A stretch of 7,915 nucleotides of DNA from Anaerolineae bacterium (GCA_017303735.1 JAFLCF010000109.1:1642-9556); one strand, 5' to 3'; shown: positions 1 through 6,790, counted from the stretch's first letter. Numbers and translations: made by a program. Notes: a model not told the origin generated them from the letters alone.

Positions 1-166
1 GAACCTGAAAGGGTTTGGCTGAAGAGCGCAAAAAGGCGACCGTGTTAGGGTCGCCATAAGAATTTAATAAACTGCCATCTGCGCTGACAATGGCGATGGA
101 CCCTCTGTGAATGGCTTCAACAACGTCGCCACGTGTCAGTTCGAGAAGTGGTCCCGGAGTATTCAC
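1..166 (-). CDS. L-asparaginase II-type (PF06089-like) protein, N-terminal 55 codons only
   Basis: The visible part is the N-terminus of a protein that would hydrolyse L-asparagine to aspartate and ammonia; the rest lies beyond the left edge. In frame from the GTG at 166-164 it reads VNTPGPLLELTRGDVVEAIH, then a GSIAIVSADG stretch, then LRSSAKPFQ. The 'TRGDxVExxHRGSIAxVxADG' opening and the 'RSSAKPxQ' block match, from memory, the thermolabile (Rhizobium-type) asparaginase family. In that family the SxxK motif (here Ser48 and Lys51) is catalytic. The GTG start shares its G with the TAG stop of the upstream MBL gene, and a GAGG lies 4 bases before it, so translational coupling is likely. The short length is due only to the window edge. 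Family assignment rests on the N-terminus alone; a catalytically different homologue is possible. Confidence 0.8.
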   Translation of the reverse strand, partial: MNTPGPLLELTRGDVVEAIHRGSIAIVSADGSLLNSYGDPNTVAFLRSSAKPFQV

Positions 167-1023
167 TAATCCTCAACGGTATGGGTCGGGCTGTGGTATT
201 GCCGCGCATTGTAGTGCAGTAACCCATAACGCAAGCGTTGGGCAAATTGCTTCTGCCGCGCTGCCGGAGCCTTGAACCAGGTCAACAAGGATGTGACCAT
301 TTTTTCCACGGCGGCTGGGTTGGGCTTCTTGCTGGTGGATTTATTGAGCTTGTCGTGGACATGTTTAAGGAAATCATACTGGGCTTTGATGGCGGCAGTA
401 GTAACCACTCCGCCGCGGCTGCTGATGAAGGTATATCCTTTAAAATCGGGTTCCATTAGCAGGTTCAATGATTCCAACCACGCCTTGAGATTTGAGCCAG
501 CCAGGAAGGGCGGCTGGTTTTTCATGACCGTATCGCCAACGAAAACTACTTTTTCCGTTGGCATGCGCACCCAGATCGAGCCGTTGGAAGGACCGGCATG
601 TGATTCAAGCAGAACGGGCGAGCTGCCCCAATGCAGGCTCATCTGATCGAGAAAGGAAATCTCAGGCGGAGCCCAACGCACACTGCCCAGCCCTGGAATG
701 GATTCCCAATCTGCGCCGGTTTCTTCTCCTTGGGCTTTGAAGGTGCTGGGACGGGTACGGAAAATAAGCGCAGTCTTTTCGTGCGCCGCTACGGTACAGT
801 CCATGGCACGTGCACCCAGGGTGCGGTCGGGGTGGGCGTCGAGGTTGATCAGCAGTCGGTCGATGCCGCCGCCCAAATTCATGAGTGAGGCGCGCCAGGA
901 ACGGGCATCCTCTGGTGATGGGGGGGCATCGATCTGGATCAAGCCGCGCGGTGTGACGATCACGCCAAGGGTGACGCCAAGGAATTGGTCTTCAATGTAA
1001 ATATTCTTTGTGATTTCTTGCAT
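166..1023 (-). CDS. MBL-fold (metallo-beta-lactamase superfamily) protein with degenerate metal site
   Basis: This is a 285-residue protein, about the usual length of a one-domain MBL hydrolase with a short helical C-terminal extension. The opening beta strands (NIYIEDQFLGVTLGVIVTPR) and the IDAP turn near residue 31 are typical of the fold. The metal motif, normally HxHxDH, reads D62-A-H64-P-D66-R67, so the first and last histidines are replaced. An Asp ligand is kept in FVGDTV (D164) and a His is present at H142 in ESHAGPSNGS. The last conserved His is replaced in SSRGG (R203). Residues about 205-285 are a Lys/Arg/Gln-rich helical tail. No signal peptide is seen, so it is probably cytosolic. 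It starts 35 bp after the kinase stop and overlaps the asparaginase start by one base. No good Shine-Dalgarno is next to the ATG; an AGGA lies about 17 bases upstream. The substrate is unknown; reduced metal content or a non-hydrolytic role is possible. Confidence 0.82.
   Translation of the reverse strand: MQEITKNIYIEDQFLGVTLGVIVTPRGLIQIDAPPSPEDARSWRASLMNLGGGIDRLLINLDAHPDRTLGARAMDCTVAAHEKTALIFRTRPSTFKAQGEETGADWESIPGLGSVRWAPPEISFLDQMSLHWGSSPVLLESHAGPSNGSIWVRMPTEKVVFVGDTVMKNQPPFLAGSNLKAWLESLNLLMEPDFKGYTFISSRGGVVTTAAIKAQYDFLKHVHDKLNKSTSKKPNPAAVEKMVTSLLTWFKAPAARQKQFAQRLRYGLLHYNARQYHSPTHTVED
171..174 (-). promoter_or_regulatory. Shine-Dalgarno GAGG for the asparaginase GTG start
   Basis: On the minus strand GAGG is followed by four bases (ATTA) and then GTG. 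The site lies inside the last codons of the upstream MBL gene. It supports the GTG at 166-164 as the start and fits stop-start coupling (TAGTG). Confidence 0.55.
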
Positions 1024-1058
1024 GTTGGTTCTAAGAAAATATCCTTTCGCAAGCCGCC

Positions 1059-3206
1059 TTACGGGGCTGGTGGTTGATCTTTATCCGGTTTGTAGGTGAG
1101 GCGTCCGGTATGGCGCCTTAGTTTACCAGTCGATTGACGTTGTGCAACAGGTAAAGTCAGCCAGAATGTGGTGCCTTTTCCAACTTCGCTATCGACCCAG
1201 ATCTCGCCGCCATGTGCATGAACAGCAAGCTTGCAGAATGCCAGCCCGACTCCCAGCCCGCCAGTCCTGTTCTTGCCACGTAAGCGGGTAAATTTTTCAA
1301 AGATGCGGTCGCGCTCTGCAGGTGGAATGCCGGGACCGTTATCCCGCACCCAGAAGCGTACGAATAAACCATCCTGGCTGGTTTGTGCCCCAATATCAAT
1401 ACGCCCGCCAACAGGCGTGAACTTGGAGGCATTCTCCAATAGATTGACCAGGACGCGATAGATCATATCCACATCGACCCAGATCATTGGCAGAACCGTG
1501 ATCGCCCGATTGTTCAATGTATGCTGGCGGGCAGCGATGGAGATCTCGACATCGCGGATCGATTCGCGGATCAATGCCACAGTGTCGATGGAATTCTGGT
1601 CTGTGATCTTTTGCCCAGCTTCGAGGCGGTTGATATCCAGCAGCGAATTTACAAGGCGTTGAATGCGCCCGGTGGAATTTTTGGCGATGTTGAGCATCGA
1701 GTTCAAGGTCTCATCATCGACCGGCATGAGGGTGCTCATCATCTCCAGGCTTGAAACGATATTTCCGAGAGGGGAACGCAGGTCATGGAAAAGCATGGAG
1801 GTCATATCGTTGCGCAGGTCGTCCAGTTCGCGGCGGGCGGTAATATCCCTTAATATCCATTGGATGGAATAGGTATCTTGGAATTCCACACGGCGTGCGT
1901 ACACTTCCACTGGCACTGAACCGCCATCCTGGCGATACAAGCCTGATTCATATGTGCTGGATTCGCCATTTTGAAGTGCCTGAAATTTTGTGCCAACTTT
2001 ATCCCAGTTCACTTCGTGGACCTGGTCAATAGTCATGGTTTGAAGCTGAGCACTGGAGTACCCGCTCAAAGACACAGCCTGCCGATTTGCTTCAACAATA
2101 TTGCCTTTCAGGTTGGTGATGAGGATCGGATCCACACTGTCTTCGAACAGTTCACGATAATGCTTGTGTGCATTTTGGAGCTGCTCGAATAATCTTGAAT
2201 TCTCAATGGTCGTTCCTGCCAGGCTGCCCAGCCCGGTCATTACCACCAGGGCATCAGGACCAAATGCGCCCGAGACTGGGTTAACTGCCTCCAACACGCC
2301 GATGACTTTTCCGTGTAATTGGATCGGCGCAATAGCAAAAGCGCGGATGTCAACACCATCCAGTCTGTCGGCTTCAACAAGACCCACAACATTTTTAATG
2401 GTGGGGATGACCATTCCATGTCCGTAGCTGATGACTTTGCCGATCAACCCCTGCCCAGCGGGAATGTGAAGCCCGGGGATCGCCCCTGAGTTATTCCCGG
2501 CGGCTGCTTTGAAAACAAGGTCATTACTGGGTTGTTCGATCAACCCTAAGGCAACTGTCTCCACCTGAAGCGCATGCATGGTCTGGTTGAGGATGTGTCG
2601 GAGAACATCCTGCATTTCCAGCGTCGAATTCATCGACGCAGCACCTTCTGCCAGTGAGGTCATCACACGCGCTGTGCGTTCGGTTTCCATGAAAAGGCGT
2701 GCATTCAAGACCGCCACACTTGCCTGGTCGGCAATGGCTTTCATTAATTCGAGATGTTCAATGTTAAATGTATTGGGCACAGAGTGGACGAGAGTTAACA
2801 CCCCAACAAGACGTTCACGCGCCATAAGCGGAACGCAGATTGCCGACTTGGGACCACTCCTATCCTTGGCGTCATCTTCACGACGCAGCCAGCGTTCATC
2901 TTTGCTGGTATCTGGCACGAGGACTGGCATACGGTTTTGGATGACCCACCCCGCCAGACCTTTTTCTACGGTGTCGCGTAGTTGCTGGGTTGTGTGATCG
3001 TGGAACTGCTTACCGTACACAATGGTGGCATCCACAGGCTTGCCGTGATCGTCCATCACCACTACACTGCCGCGTTCCCCGCCCACATACTGAATACAAG
3101 CAAATAGCACTCGTTGTAAAACGGTGCGCAAGTCTAACGCCGTAGCTACTTCACGGCTAACCTTTACCAGTAGTTCGAGCACGGAACGGTTTTGATCTTC
3201 AGCCAT
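1059..3206 (-). CDS. Soluble sensor histidine kinase, GAF-GAF-PAS-HisKA-HATPase
   Basis: This cytosolic sensor kinase should autophosphorylate a histidine and pass the phosphate to a response regulator not seen here. With the ATG at 3206-3204 it has 715 residues. Domains: GAF 1 about 25-170 (GLAGWVIQ, AICVPLMARERLVGVLTLV); GAF 2 about 195-340 (GQGLIGKVIS, IAPIQLHGKVIGVLEAVNP); PAS about 345-458 (DPILITNLKGNIVEANRQA, with a C-terminal WILRDITARR); HisKA about 463-530 with phospho-acceptor His474 in FHDLRSPL; HATPase about 575-687 with N-box NLLENASKF (Asn592), G1 DNGPGIP (622-628), F-box FEKF and G2 GGLGVGL (649-655). No membrane segments and no receiver domain are seen. A 25-residue basic, Pro-ending tail follows the ATPase core. 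The frame is open 21 codons further upstream to 3269, but that would overlap the divergent HAD gene and adds a poor N-terminus; MAEDQNRSVLELL opens a normal helix and has a weak GGGA 6 bases upstream. The ligand is unknown. Confidence 0.92.
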   Translation of the reverse strand: MAEDQNRSVLELLVKVSREVATALDLRTVLQRVLFACIQYVGGERGSVVVMDDHGKPVDATIVYGKQFHDHTTQQLRDTVEKGLAGWVIQNRMPVLVPDTSKDERWLRREDDAKDRSGPKSAICVPLMARERLVGVLTLVHSVPNTFNIEHLELMKAIADQASVAVLNARLFMETERTARVMTSLAEGAASMNSTLEMQDVLRHILNQTMHALQVETVALGLIEQPSNDLVFKAAAGNNSGAIPGLHIPAGQGLIGKVISYGHGMVIPTIKNVVGLVEADRLDGVDIRAFAIAPIQLHGKVIGVLEAVNPVSGAFGPDALVVMTGLGSLAGTTIENSRLFEQLQNAHKHYRELFEDSVDPILITNLKGNIVEANRQAVSLSGYSSAQLQTMTIDQVHEVNWDKVGTKFQALQNGESSTYESGLYRQDGGSVPVEVYARRVEFQDTYSIQWILRDITARRELDDLRNDMTSMLFHDLRSPLGNIVSSLEMMSTLMPVDDETLNSMLNIAKNSTGRIQRLVNSLLDINRLEAGQKITDQNSIDTVALIRESIRDVEISIAARQHTLNNRAITVLPMIWVDVDMIYRVLVNLLENASKFTPVGGRIDIGAQTSQDGLFVRFWVRDNGPGIPPAERDRIFEKFTRLRGKNRTGGLGVGLAFCKLAVHAHGGEIWVDSEVGKGTTFWLTLPVAQRQSTGKLRRHTGRLTYKPDKDQPPAP

Positions 3207-3250
3207 AAAAAATCCCGATACAAGTATAGTCCCTTTGGTACAATTAATCC
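3207..3250. promoter_or_regulatory. Divergent intergenic region with -10-like hexamers on both strands
   Basis: These 44 bp separate the starts of the soluble kinase (minus) and the HAD gene (plus). On the plus strand TACAAT (3239-3244) lies 6 bases before the ATG at 3251, so a transcript from it would be leaderless or nearly so; the hexamer about 16 bases upstream (GATACA) is a poor -35. On the minus strand TATACT (3228-3223) would give a leader of about 10 bases before the ATG at 3206. A small inverted repeat, ATAC-AA-GTAT (3218-3227), overlaps the minus-strand -10 candidate. All calls are by eye; no strong -35 is present on either strand. Confidence 0.35.
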
Positions 3251-3916
3251 ATGCCCCTGAAAGTACCAATGATAAAAGCCCTGTGCTTCGACGTGGACGG
3301 CACCCTTAGCGACACGGACGACCTCTACGCCCGACGGCTTTCAAAATTTTTCCCCAAAATACTCTTCAAAAACCCAAACTACACCGCTCGCCGTTTTGTG
3401 ATGTGGATTGAAGCCCCCGGCAATGCCTTGTTGGGACTTGCCGACACGCTTCACCTCGACGACGAAATGGTTGCCGTCATCAACTGGCTTTCGCGCCGCC
3501 GAAAACATTCCGACAAAAAATTTCTGCTTGTCCCTGGTGTGGATGAGATGCTCAAACAACTACACGGACGATACCCCATGGCAGTCGTCAGCGCACGTGA
3601 CGAAAAAGGCACCATGCGCTTTCTTGAGCAATTTGAATTGGTGAAATATTTCGATACTGTCATCACAGGTCTATCAGCAACCCATACCAAACCCTATCCC
3701 GATCCAATTCTGCTGGCGGCAAAGAACATGAACGTGCCACCCGAAAATTGCTTAATGATCGGCGACACTACCGTAGACATCCGCGCGGGCAGAGCAGCGG
3801 GCGCACAAACCGTGGGCGTTTTGTGTGGTTTTGGTGAAGAGCCTGAATTGAGAAGAATGGGGGCAGATGAAATTATTTCAGACACACCAAAATTATTGGA
3901 TCTATTGAGAGCATAA
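3251..3916 (+). CDS. HAD-superfamily hydrolase, phosphoglycolate phosphatase-like
   Basis: This is a 221-residue, probably cytosolic phosphatase with all four HAD motifs. Motif I is DVDGTLSD, with nucleophile Asp14 and general acid/base Asp16. Motif II is VVSARDE with Ser114. Motif III is the lysine in THTKPYPDP (Lys147). Motif IV is MIGDTTVDIRAGRAAG with Asp172 and Asp176. The helical insert after motif I (about 20-95) is a C1-type cap, as in Gph, PpaX and beta-phosphoglucomutase relatives; the substrate cannot be told from sequence. The GRAAGAQTVGV stretch and Gly-rich tail are standard for the Gph-like group. The start is ambiguous: ATG 3251 has no Shine-Dalgarno but sits 6 bases after a -10-like TACAAT, whereas ATG 3269 (MIKALCFDVDGTL) would give the more usual HAD N-terminus. 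It lies 21 bp upstream of a membrane kinase on the same strand and may be co-transcribed with it. Confidence 0.9.
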   Translation: MPLKVPMIKALCFDVDGTLSDTDDLYARRLSKFFPKILFKNPNYTARRFVMWIEAPGNALLGLADTLHLDDEMVAVINWLSRRRKHSDKKFLLVPGVDEMLKQLHGRYPMAVVSARDEKGTMRFLEQFELVKYFDTVITGLSATHTKPYPDPILLAAKNMNVPPENCLMIGDTTVDIRAGRAAGAQTVGVLCGFGEEPELRRMGADEIISDTPKLLDLLRA

Positions 3917-3937
3917 CTATCTACACCCCTCTCCTGC

Positions 3938-5950
3938 ATGATAAAAAGACTGTCCTTATTTTTTCCGATCTTTGCAGCTCTCTCCTTTAATGCTGTCCTA
4001 CTCGGATGGGCAGCGATAAAAAGCGGCATCCCCATTTATTTGGCAGTGACGCCGTTCTCATTCATCGTTTCATTATTGATCTTGATCACCGGGCTTATCC
4101 CTGCCCTGATACGTCCGCAAGCCAGTCATTCGCTTATTGCTTGCTTTTCAATTTTCTTTTCTTTTTTTCTAAGCATCCCATTTGAAGTCAATGACCTGCC
4201 GATCATTCACCCCGGCAAGACCCTGATCTCATTCCTCGACCCCTATATCATCACCCGGCTCATCCAAGCCGCCATACTGCTCCCAATGGCATTGCATGTG
4301 AGTGCGCGTTTTCCGCGAAACACCAACACGCCCACTCGTAATTTAATGGGTGCCTATGTGTTTTCGTTATTTCTTTTGTTTTTATTTTTCATTGCTCAAA
4401 CACCCTGGCAGCGAGCCATTCTTATTGTTCTTTTATTTGCCTGGTTCACTTTTGTCATTATCTTTTTCATCCGCAATCTTTTGTGGGTAGCTCAAGACCA
4501 AAACCTTGAGAACTATATCGATGCCCAACGTGCTCGTATTGTAGGCATTAGCCTCTTCATTGCCGAAGTGCCGCTATGGATTCGTCCGCTGACCCTTGCG
4601 TTGGGGTTGAATGTTTTTTCCTACAACCTGTTGCTCGTCTTTCAGCTTTTTATTCCCATCGGAATCACCTACGCCGTGATGCGGCACGACCTCTTCGGCA
4701 TTGACCGCGCCCTCAGGCGGACTCTGGTCTACGGCTCTGCTTCGCTTCTTCTCCTAACCTTATACCTGTTTCTAACCACAAGCCTTACCTCCCTCTTTGC
4801 TGATTCTCTTACTTCAAGACCGCTGGCGCCAGTGATCAGTTTATTTATTGCCGCGGTTCTCTTTGACCCAACTCGCAAATTCATCCAAACCTGGCTTGAT
4901 AAAGCCTTATACCCCGACCGCCTGAAATTTGAATCGGCGATTCAATCGATGCAATATCTACTTTCCCGTGCAAATCGACGGGACGAGATCATTCACCTGT
5001 TGAACGATGTTTTCCCGAATCAGATCGGCGCGGAGTGGGGCGCATTAAAACTTTTCCCTGAACCAGATGTGCCGCCTTCGCATACCTCACCGGCATGGAA
5101 CACTCGTTTGGTGGCGGGCAGTGCCGCCTTGGGCGGCTACTGGCTGGGACCTCGCCAAGCCGGTCCGCAATATGATGCAGATGAAGTGAAACGTTTGAAT
5201 GCGTTGGCGGGGCAGGCGGCGTTGGCGTTGGCGTATGCGAATGCATACGAAAGCCTGTATGAACTAAATAAAAATCTTGAAACGCGGGTGAAGGAACAAA
5301 CCTCGCAAGCCATTGCCGATCAAAAGTCGATTGCAGCGTATGAAGAGCGTCAGCGGATTGCGCGGGACTTGCATGACTCGGTCACCCAGCAGATGTTCGG
5401 TCTGCACCTGATGGCACGCGGACTGAAAAAGTCTGCGCCGGAGGATTTCAAGGAAAAGTTGGCGGAGTTGGAGAGCCTGGCGAGCGATATGCTCAAAGAA
5501 ATGCGGTTGATGCTTGATCAACTGCGCGAAGCTTCAGGCGAGGAGAAGGTTAATTTCGCTGAATCGGTTCGGGCAGAGTGTGAGGCGTTTTCCAACCGAA
5601 GCGGACCCGAAGGCGGGGCGTTGTTGTCTGTAACGCTGGAGATGCCACAGGTTGTAATTATCCAAAAAAATATTTCCAGTGAGGCTGCATGGGTGTTGCG
5701 CGAGACGCTTCAAAATGTGGTGAAGCATAGCGGCGGGCGGAATGTGACGGTGCGTGTGAGCGTTGACTCGTTTTTGCATGTGAGCGTGACAGATGACGGC
5801 GCGGGCTTTGATGTGCATGGCGTGCCTGCGGGTCATTACGGTTTGCGTGGCATGCGTGAACGTGTGCTGGCATTGGGCGGCGAGTTGACGATTGATTCTG
5901 AAATTGGGCGTGGAACGATTTTGAAATATAAAATTCCTTTGCCGAGGTGA
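3938..5950 (+). CDS. Membrane sensor histidine kinase, HisKA_3 (NarX/DesK/ComP-like) type
   Basis: This 670-residue integral-membrane sensor should phosphorylate the response regulator encoded immediately downstream. Residues 1-310 hold roughly eight to ten hydrophobic segments (for example about 7-28, 36-58, 64-80, 103-120, 137-153, 159-178, 200-220, 228-247, 262-284, 294-309). The linker RHDLFGIDRALRRTLVYG (249-266) is typical of ComP-like kinases. Residues about 335-435 look like a shortened GAF domain (GGYWLGP, then LNALAGQAALALAYANAYE). A short coiled coil (about 438-470) leads into HisKA_3, with ERQRIARDLHDSVTQQ placing the phospho-acceptor at His479. The HATPase has N-box RETLQNVVKHSGG (Asn593), G1 DDGAGFD and G2 GHYGLRGMRERV. 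No Shine-Dalgarno precedes the ATG; the 21-bp gap after the HAD gene is pyrimidine-rich. The gene ends 2 bp before the regulator start. Its first half is C-rich and its second half G-rich on this strand. The signal is unknown. Confidence 0.93.
   Translation: MIKRLSLFFPIFAALSFNAVLLGWAAIKSGIPIYLAVTPFSFIVSLLILITGLIPALIRPQASHSLIACFSIFFSFFLSIPFEVNDLPIIHPGKTLISFLDPYIITRLIQAAILLPMALHVSARFPRNTNTPTRNLMGAYVFSLFLLFLFFIAQTPWQRAILIVLLFAWFTFVIIFFIRNLLWVAQDQNLENYIDAQRARIVGISLFIAEVPLWIRPLTLALGLNVFSYNLLLVFQLFIPIGITYAVMRHDLFGIDRALRRTLVYGSASLLLLTLYLFLTTSLTSLFADSLTSRPLAPVISLFIAAVLFDPTRKFIQTWLDKALYPDRLKFESAIQSMQYLLSRANRRDEIIHLLNDVFPNQIGAEWGALKLFPEPDVPPSHTSPAWNTRLVAGSAALGGYWLGPRQAGPQYDADEVKRLNALAGQAALALAYANAYESLYELNKNLETRVKEQTSQAIADQKSIAAYEERQRIARDLHDSVTQQMFGLHLMARGLKKSAPEDFKEKLAELESLASDMLKEMRLMLDQLREASGEEKVNFAESVRAECEAFSNRSGPEGGALLSVTLEMPQVVIIQKNISSEAAWVLRETLQNVVKHSGGRNVTVRVSVDSFLHVSVTDDGAGFDVHGVPAGHYGLRGMRERVLALGGELTIDSEIGRGTILKYKIPLPR
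5944..5947 (+). promoter_or_regulatory. Shine-Dalgarno GAGG deciding the response regulator start
   Basis: GAGG within the last codons of the kinase is followed by five bases and then ATG at 5953. This favours the ATG over the in-frame GTG at 5947, which itself overlaps the GAGG and the kinase stop (GTGA) and has no site of its own. Confidence 0.6.
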
Positions 5951-5952
5951 GC

Positions 5953-6591
5953 ATGCTAAAAATAATCATTGCAGACGACCATCAAGTTGTGCGGCGCGGG
6001 TTGACCTTGACCATCGACGCGGAGAAAGATATGCGCGTGGTAGGGGAGGCGCAGAACGGCGCGGGCGTGCTGGCGTTGATCAAGAAGCATAAGCCTGATG
6101 TGGTGCTGATGGATTTGCAAATGCCAGAGCTGAACGGCGTGGATGCGTTAAAGCATATCCGCCCTGAATACCCGGAGTTGCCGATTTTGATTCTGACTTC
6201 GTTTACCGATGATGCACATGTCTTTGCGGCGTTGCGTGCGGGTGCGAGCGGATTCTTGTTGAAGGAAATGAACGGTGATGATCTGGTGGCGGCGATCCGT
6301 GGAGCGGCGCAGGGCAAGCCGCAACTGCACCCTGATATTGCCAAACGCCTTATGCTGCGTGCGCCCATGCCCGATGACCCATTTGATTCATTGACCGAAC
6401 GCGAACGTGGTATTTTGAAACTGCTGGCGAAGGGCAAAAGCAATAAAGAGATCGCGGGCGAGTTATCACTGACCGAGATGACAGTGAAGGGCTATGTCAG
6501 TGATCTGTTTGTGAAGTTGGGGGTGAATGATCGCACCCAGGCGGCGCTGATGGCGGTCCGCTATGGGTTGGTGATGGTGGAAGAGTTGTAG
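5953..6591 (+). CDS. NarL/FixJ-family response regulator with LuxR-type HTH
   Basis: This cytosolic transcription factor should be phosphorylated by the kinase just upstream. With ATG 5953 it is 212 residues, the normal size for the family. The receiver domain (1-118) has the acidic pair Asp8-Asp9 in ADDHQVVRRG, phospho-acceptor Asp54 in VLMDLQMPELNG, the switch Thr82 in ILTSF and Lys104 in FLLKEMNG. A short linker (about 120-143) leads to a LuxR-type HTH (about 144-210): LTERERGILKLLAKGKSNKE, then LSLTEMTVKGYVSDLFVKLG, then RTQAALMAVRYGL. All expected residues are intact. The start is set by GAGG 5 bases before the ATG; a GTG at 5947 would add two residues. The overlap of its ribosome site with the kinase end points to translational coupling. 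Targets are not identifiable here; the nearest downstream gene is a P450. Confidence 0.95.
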   Translation: MLKIIIADDHQVVRRGLTLTIDAEKDMRVVGEAQNGAGVLALIKKHKPDVVLMDLQMPELNGVDALKHIRPEYPELPILILTSFTDDAHVFAALRAGASGFLLKEMNGDDLVAAIRGAAQGKPQLHPDIAKRLMLRAPMPDDPFDSLTERERGILKLLAKGKSNKEIAGELSLTEMTVKGYVSDLFVKLGVNDRTQAALMAVRYGLVMVEEL

Positions 6592-6615
6592 TTATATTCG
6601 AGAGGATAAAAATCA

Positions 6616-6688
6616 TTAACCGCCAAGAACGCGAAGTTCGCAAAGAAAAACTATAAGCCTTAGCGCCCTTAGCGGGCTTTGCGGTTAA
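6616..6688. repeat. Imperfect palindrome of 9-bp CGCNAAGNN units
   Basis: The outer ends are perfectly complementary: TTAACCGC (6616-6623) and GCGGTTAA (6681-6688). Inside, the left arm (6616-6645) has three 9-bp units of form CGCNAAGNN (CGCCAAGAA, CGCGAAGTT, CGCAAAG). The right arm (6659-6688), read on the minus strand, has three more (CGCAAAGCC, CGCTAAGGG, CGCTAAG). Aligned end to end, the 30-base arms agree at 23 positions; all seven mismatches fall in the N positions. A 13-base A-rich centre (6646-6658) separates them. Similar CGCAAAG-type palindromes are, from memory, common intergenic repeats in environmental genomes. It starts 25 bp after the response regulator stop and could also stabilise or end that transcript, though no T-run follows on the plus strand. 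Confidence 0.8.
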
Positions 6689-6708
6689 AAGCCTTACCCA
6701 CCAAATAG

Positions 6709-6723
6709 GGGGAGAGTTTCCCC
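6709..6723 (+). repeat. Short G/C hairpin in the gap before the P450
   Basis: GGGGA (6709-6713) and TCCCC (6719-6723) are complementary around a 5-base loop, GAGTT. No T-run follows, so it is not a convincing terminator. The rest of 6592-6790 holds the larger palindrome and the P450 ribosome-site hairpin; I see no gene and no convincing promoter there. Confidence 0.3.
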
Positions 6724-6765
6724 ACCTCTGCGGGCGGACTTAATCCATTCATGAAAGTATCCTTT

Positions 6766-6789
6766 GGCTATCACTTGAAGGAGATAGCC
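6766..6789 (+). promoter_or_regulatory. Hairpin presenting the P450 Shine-Dalgarno in its loop
   Basis: GGCTATC (6766-6772) is exactly complementary to GATAGCC (6783-6789), leaving a 10-base loop (ACTTGAAGGA). The ribosome site AAGGAG (6778-6783) lies almost wholly in that loop, 7 bases before the ATG at 6791. The stem could extend by a U-G pair and a U-A pair that includes the A of the start codon. An upstream CCTT (6761-6764) could instead pair with AAGG (6778-6781) and hide the site. The pairing is visible directly; any control function is inference. Confidence 0.45.
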
Positions 6790-6790
6790 G

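Noticed and set aside
30..55. Hairpin GGCGACC/GGTCGCC followed on the minus strand by five T's, resembling a Rho-independent terminator
   Set aside because: It lies inside the asparaginase reading frame (GDPNTVAF), which continues intact to the window edge, so it is coding sequence rather than a terminator.
2578..2997. 139-codon plus-strand open frame
   Set aside because: It is antisense to the first GAF domain region of the soluble kinase, and its Ser/Arg-rich composition is typical of a shadow.
3207..3269. Longer 736-residue form of the soluble kinase starting at 3269
   Set aside because: The extra 21 residues do not resemble a domain, would overlap the divergent HAD start, and would lie upstream of the likely minus-strand promoter.
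5982..6443. 153-codon open frame on the minus strand
   Set aside because: It lies wholly antisense to the intact response regulator and its Ser/Arg/Ala-rich product looks like a shadow translation.
6616..6688. CRISPR array or simple tandem repeat
   Set aside because: The unit is only 9 bp and the two sets are in opposite orientation around one centre; there are no spacers.
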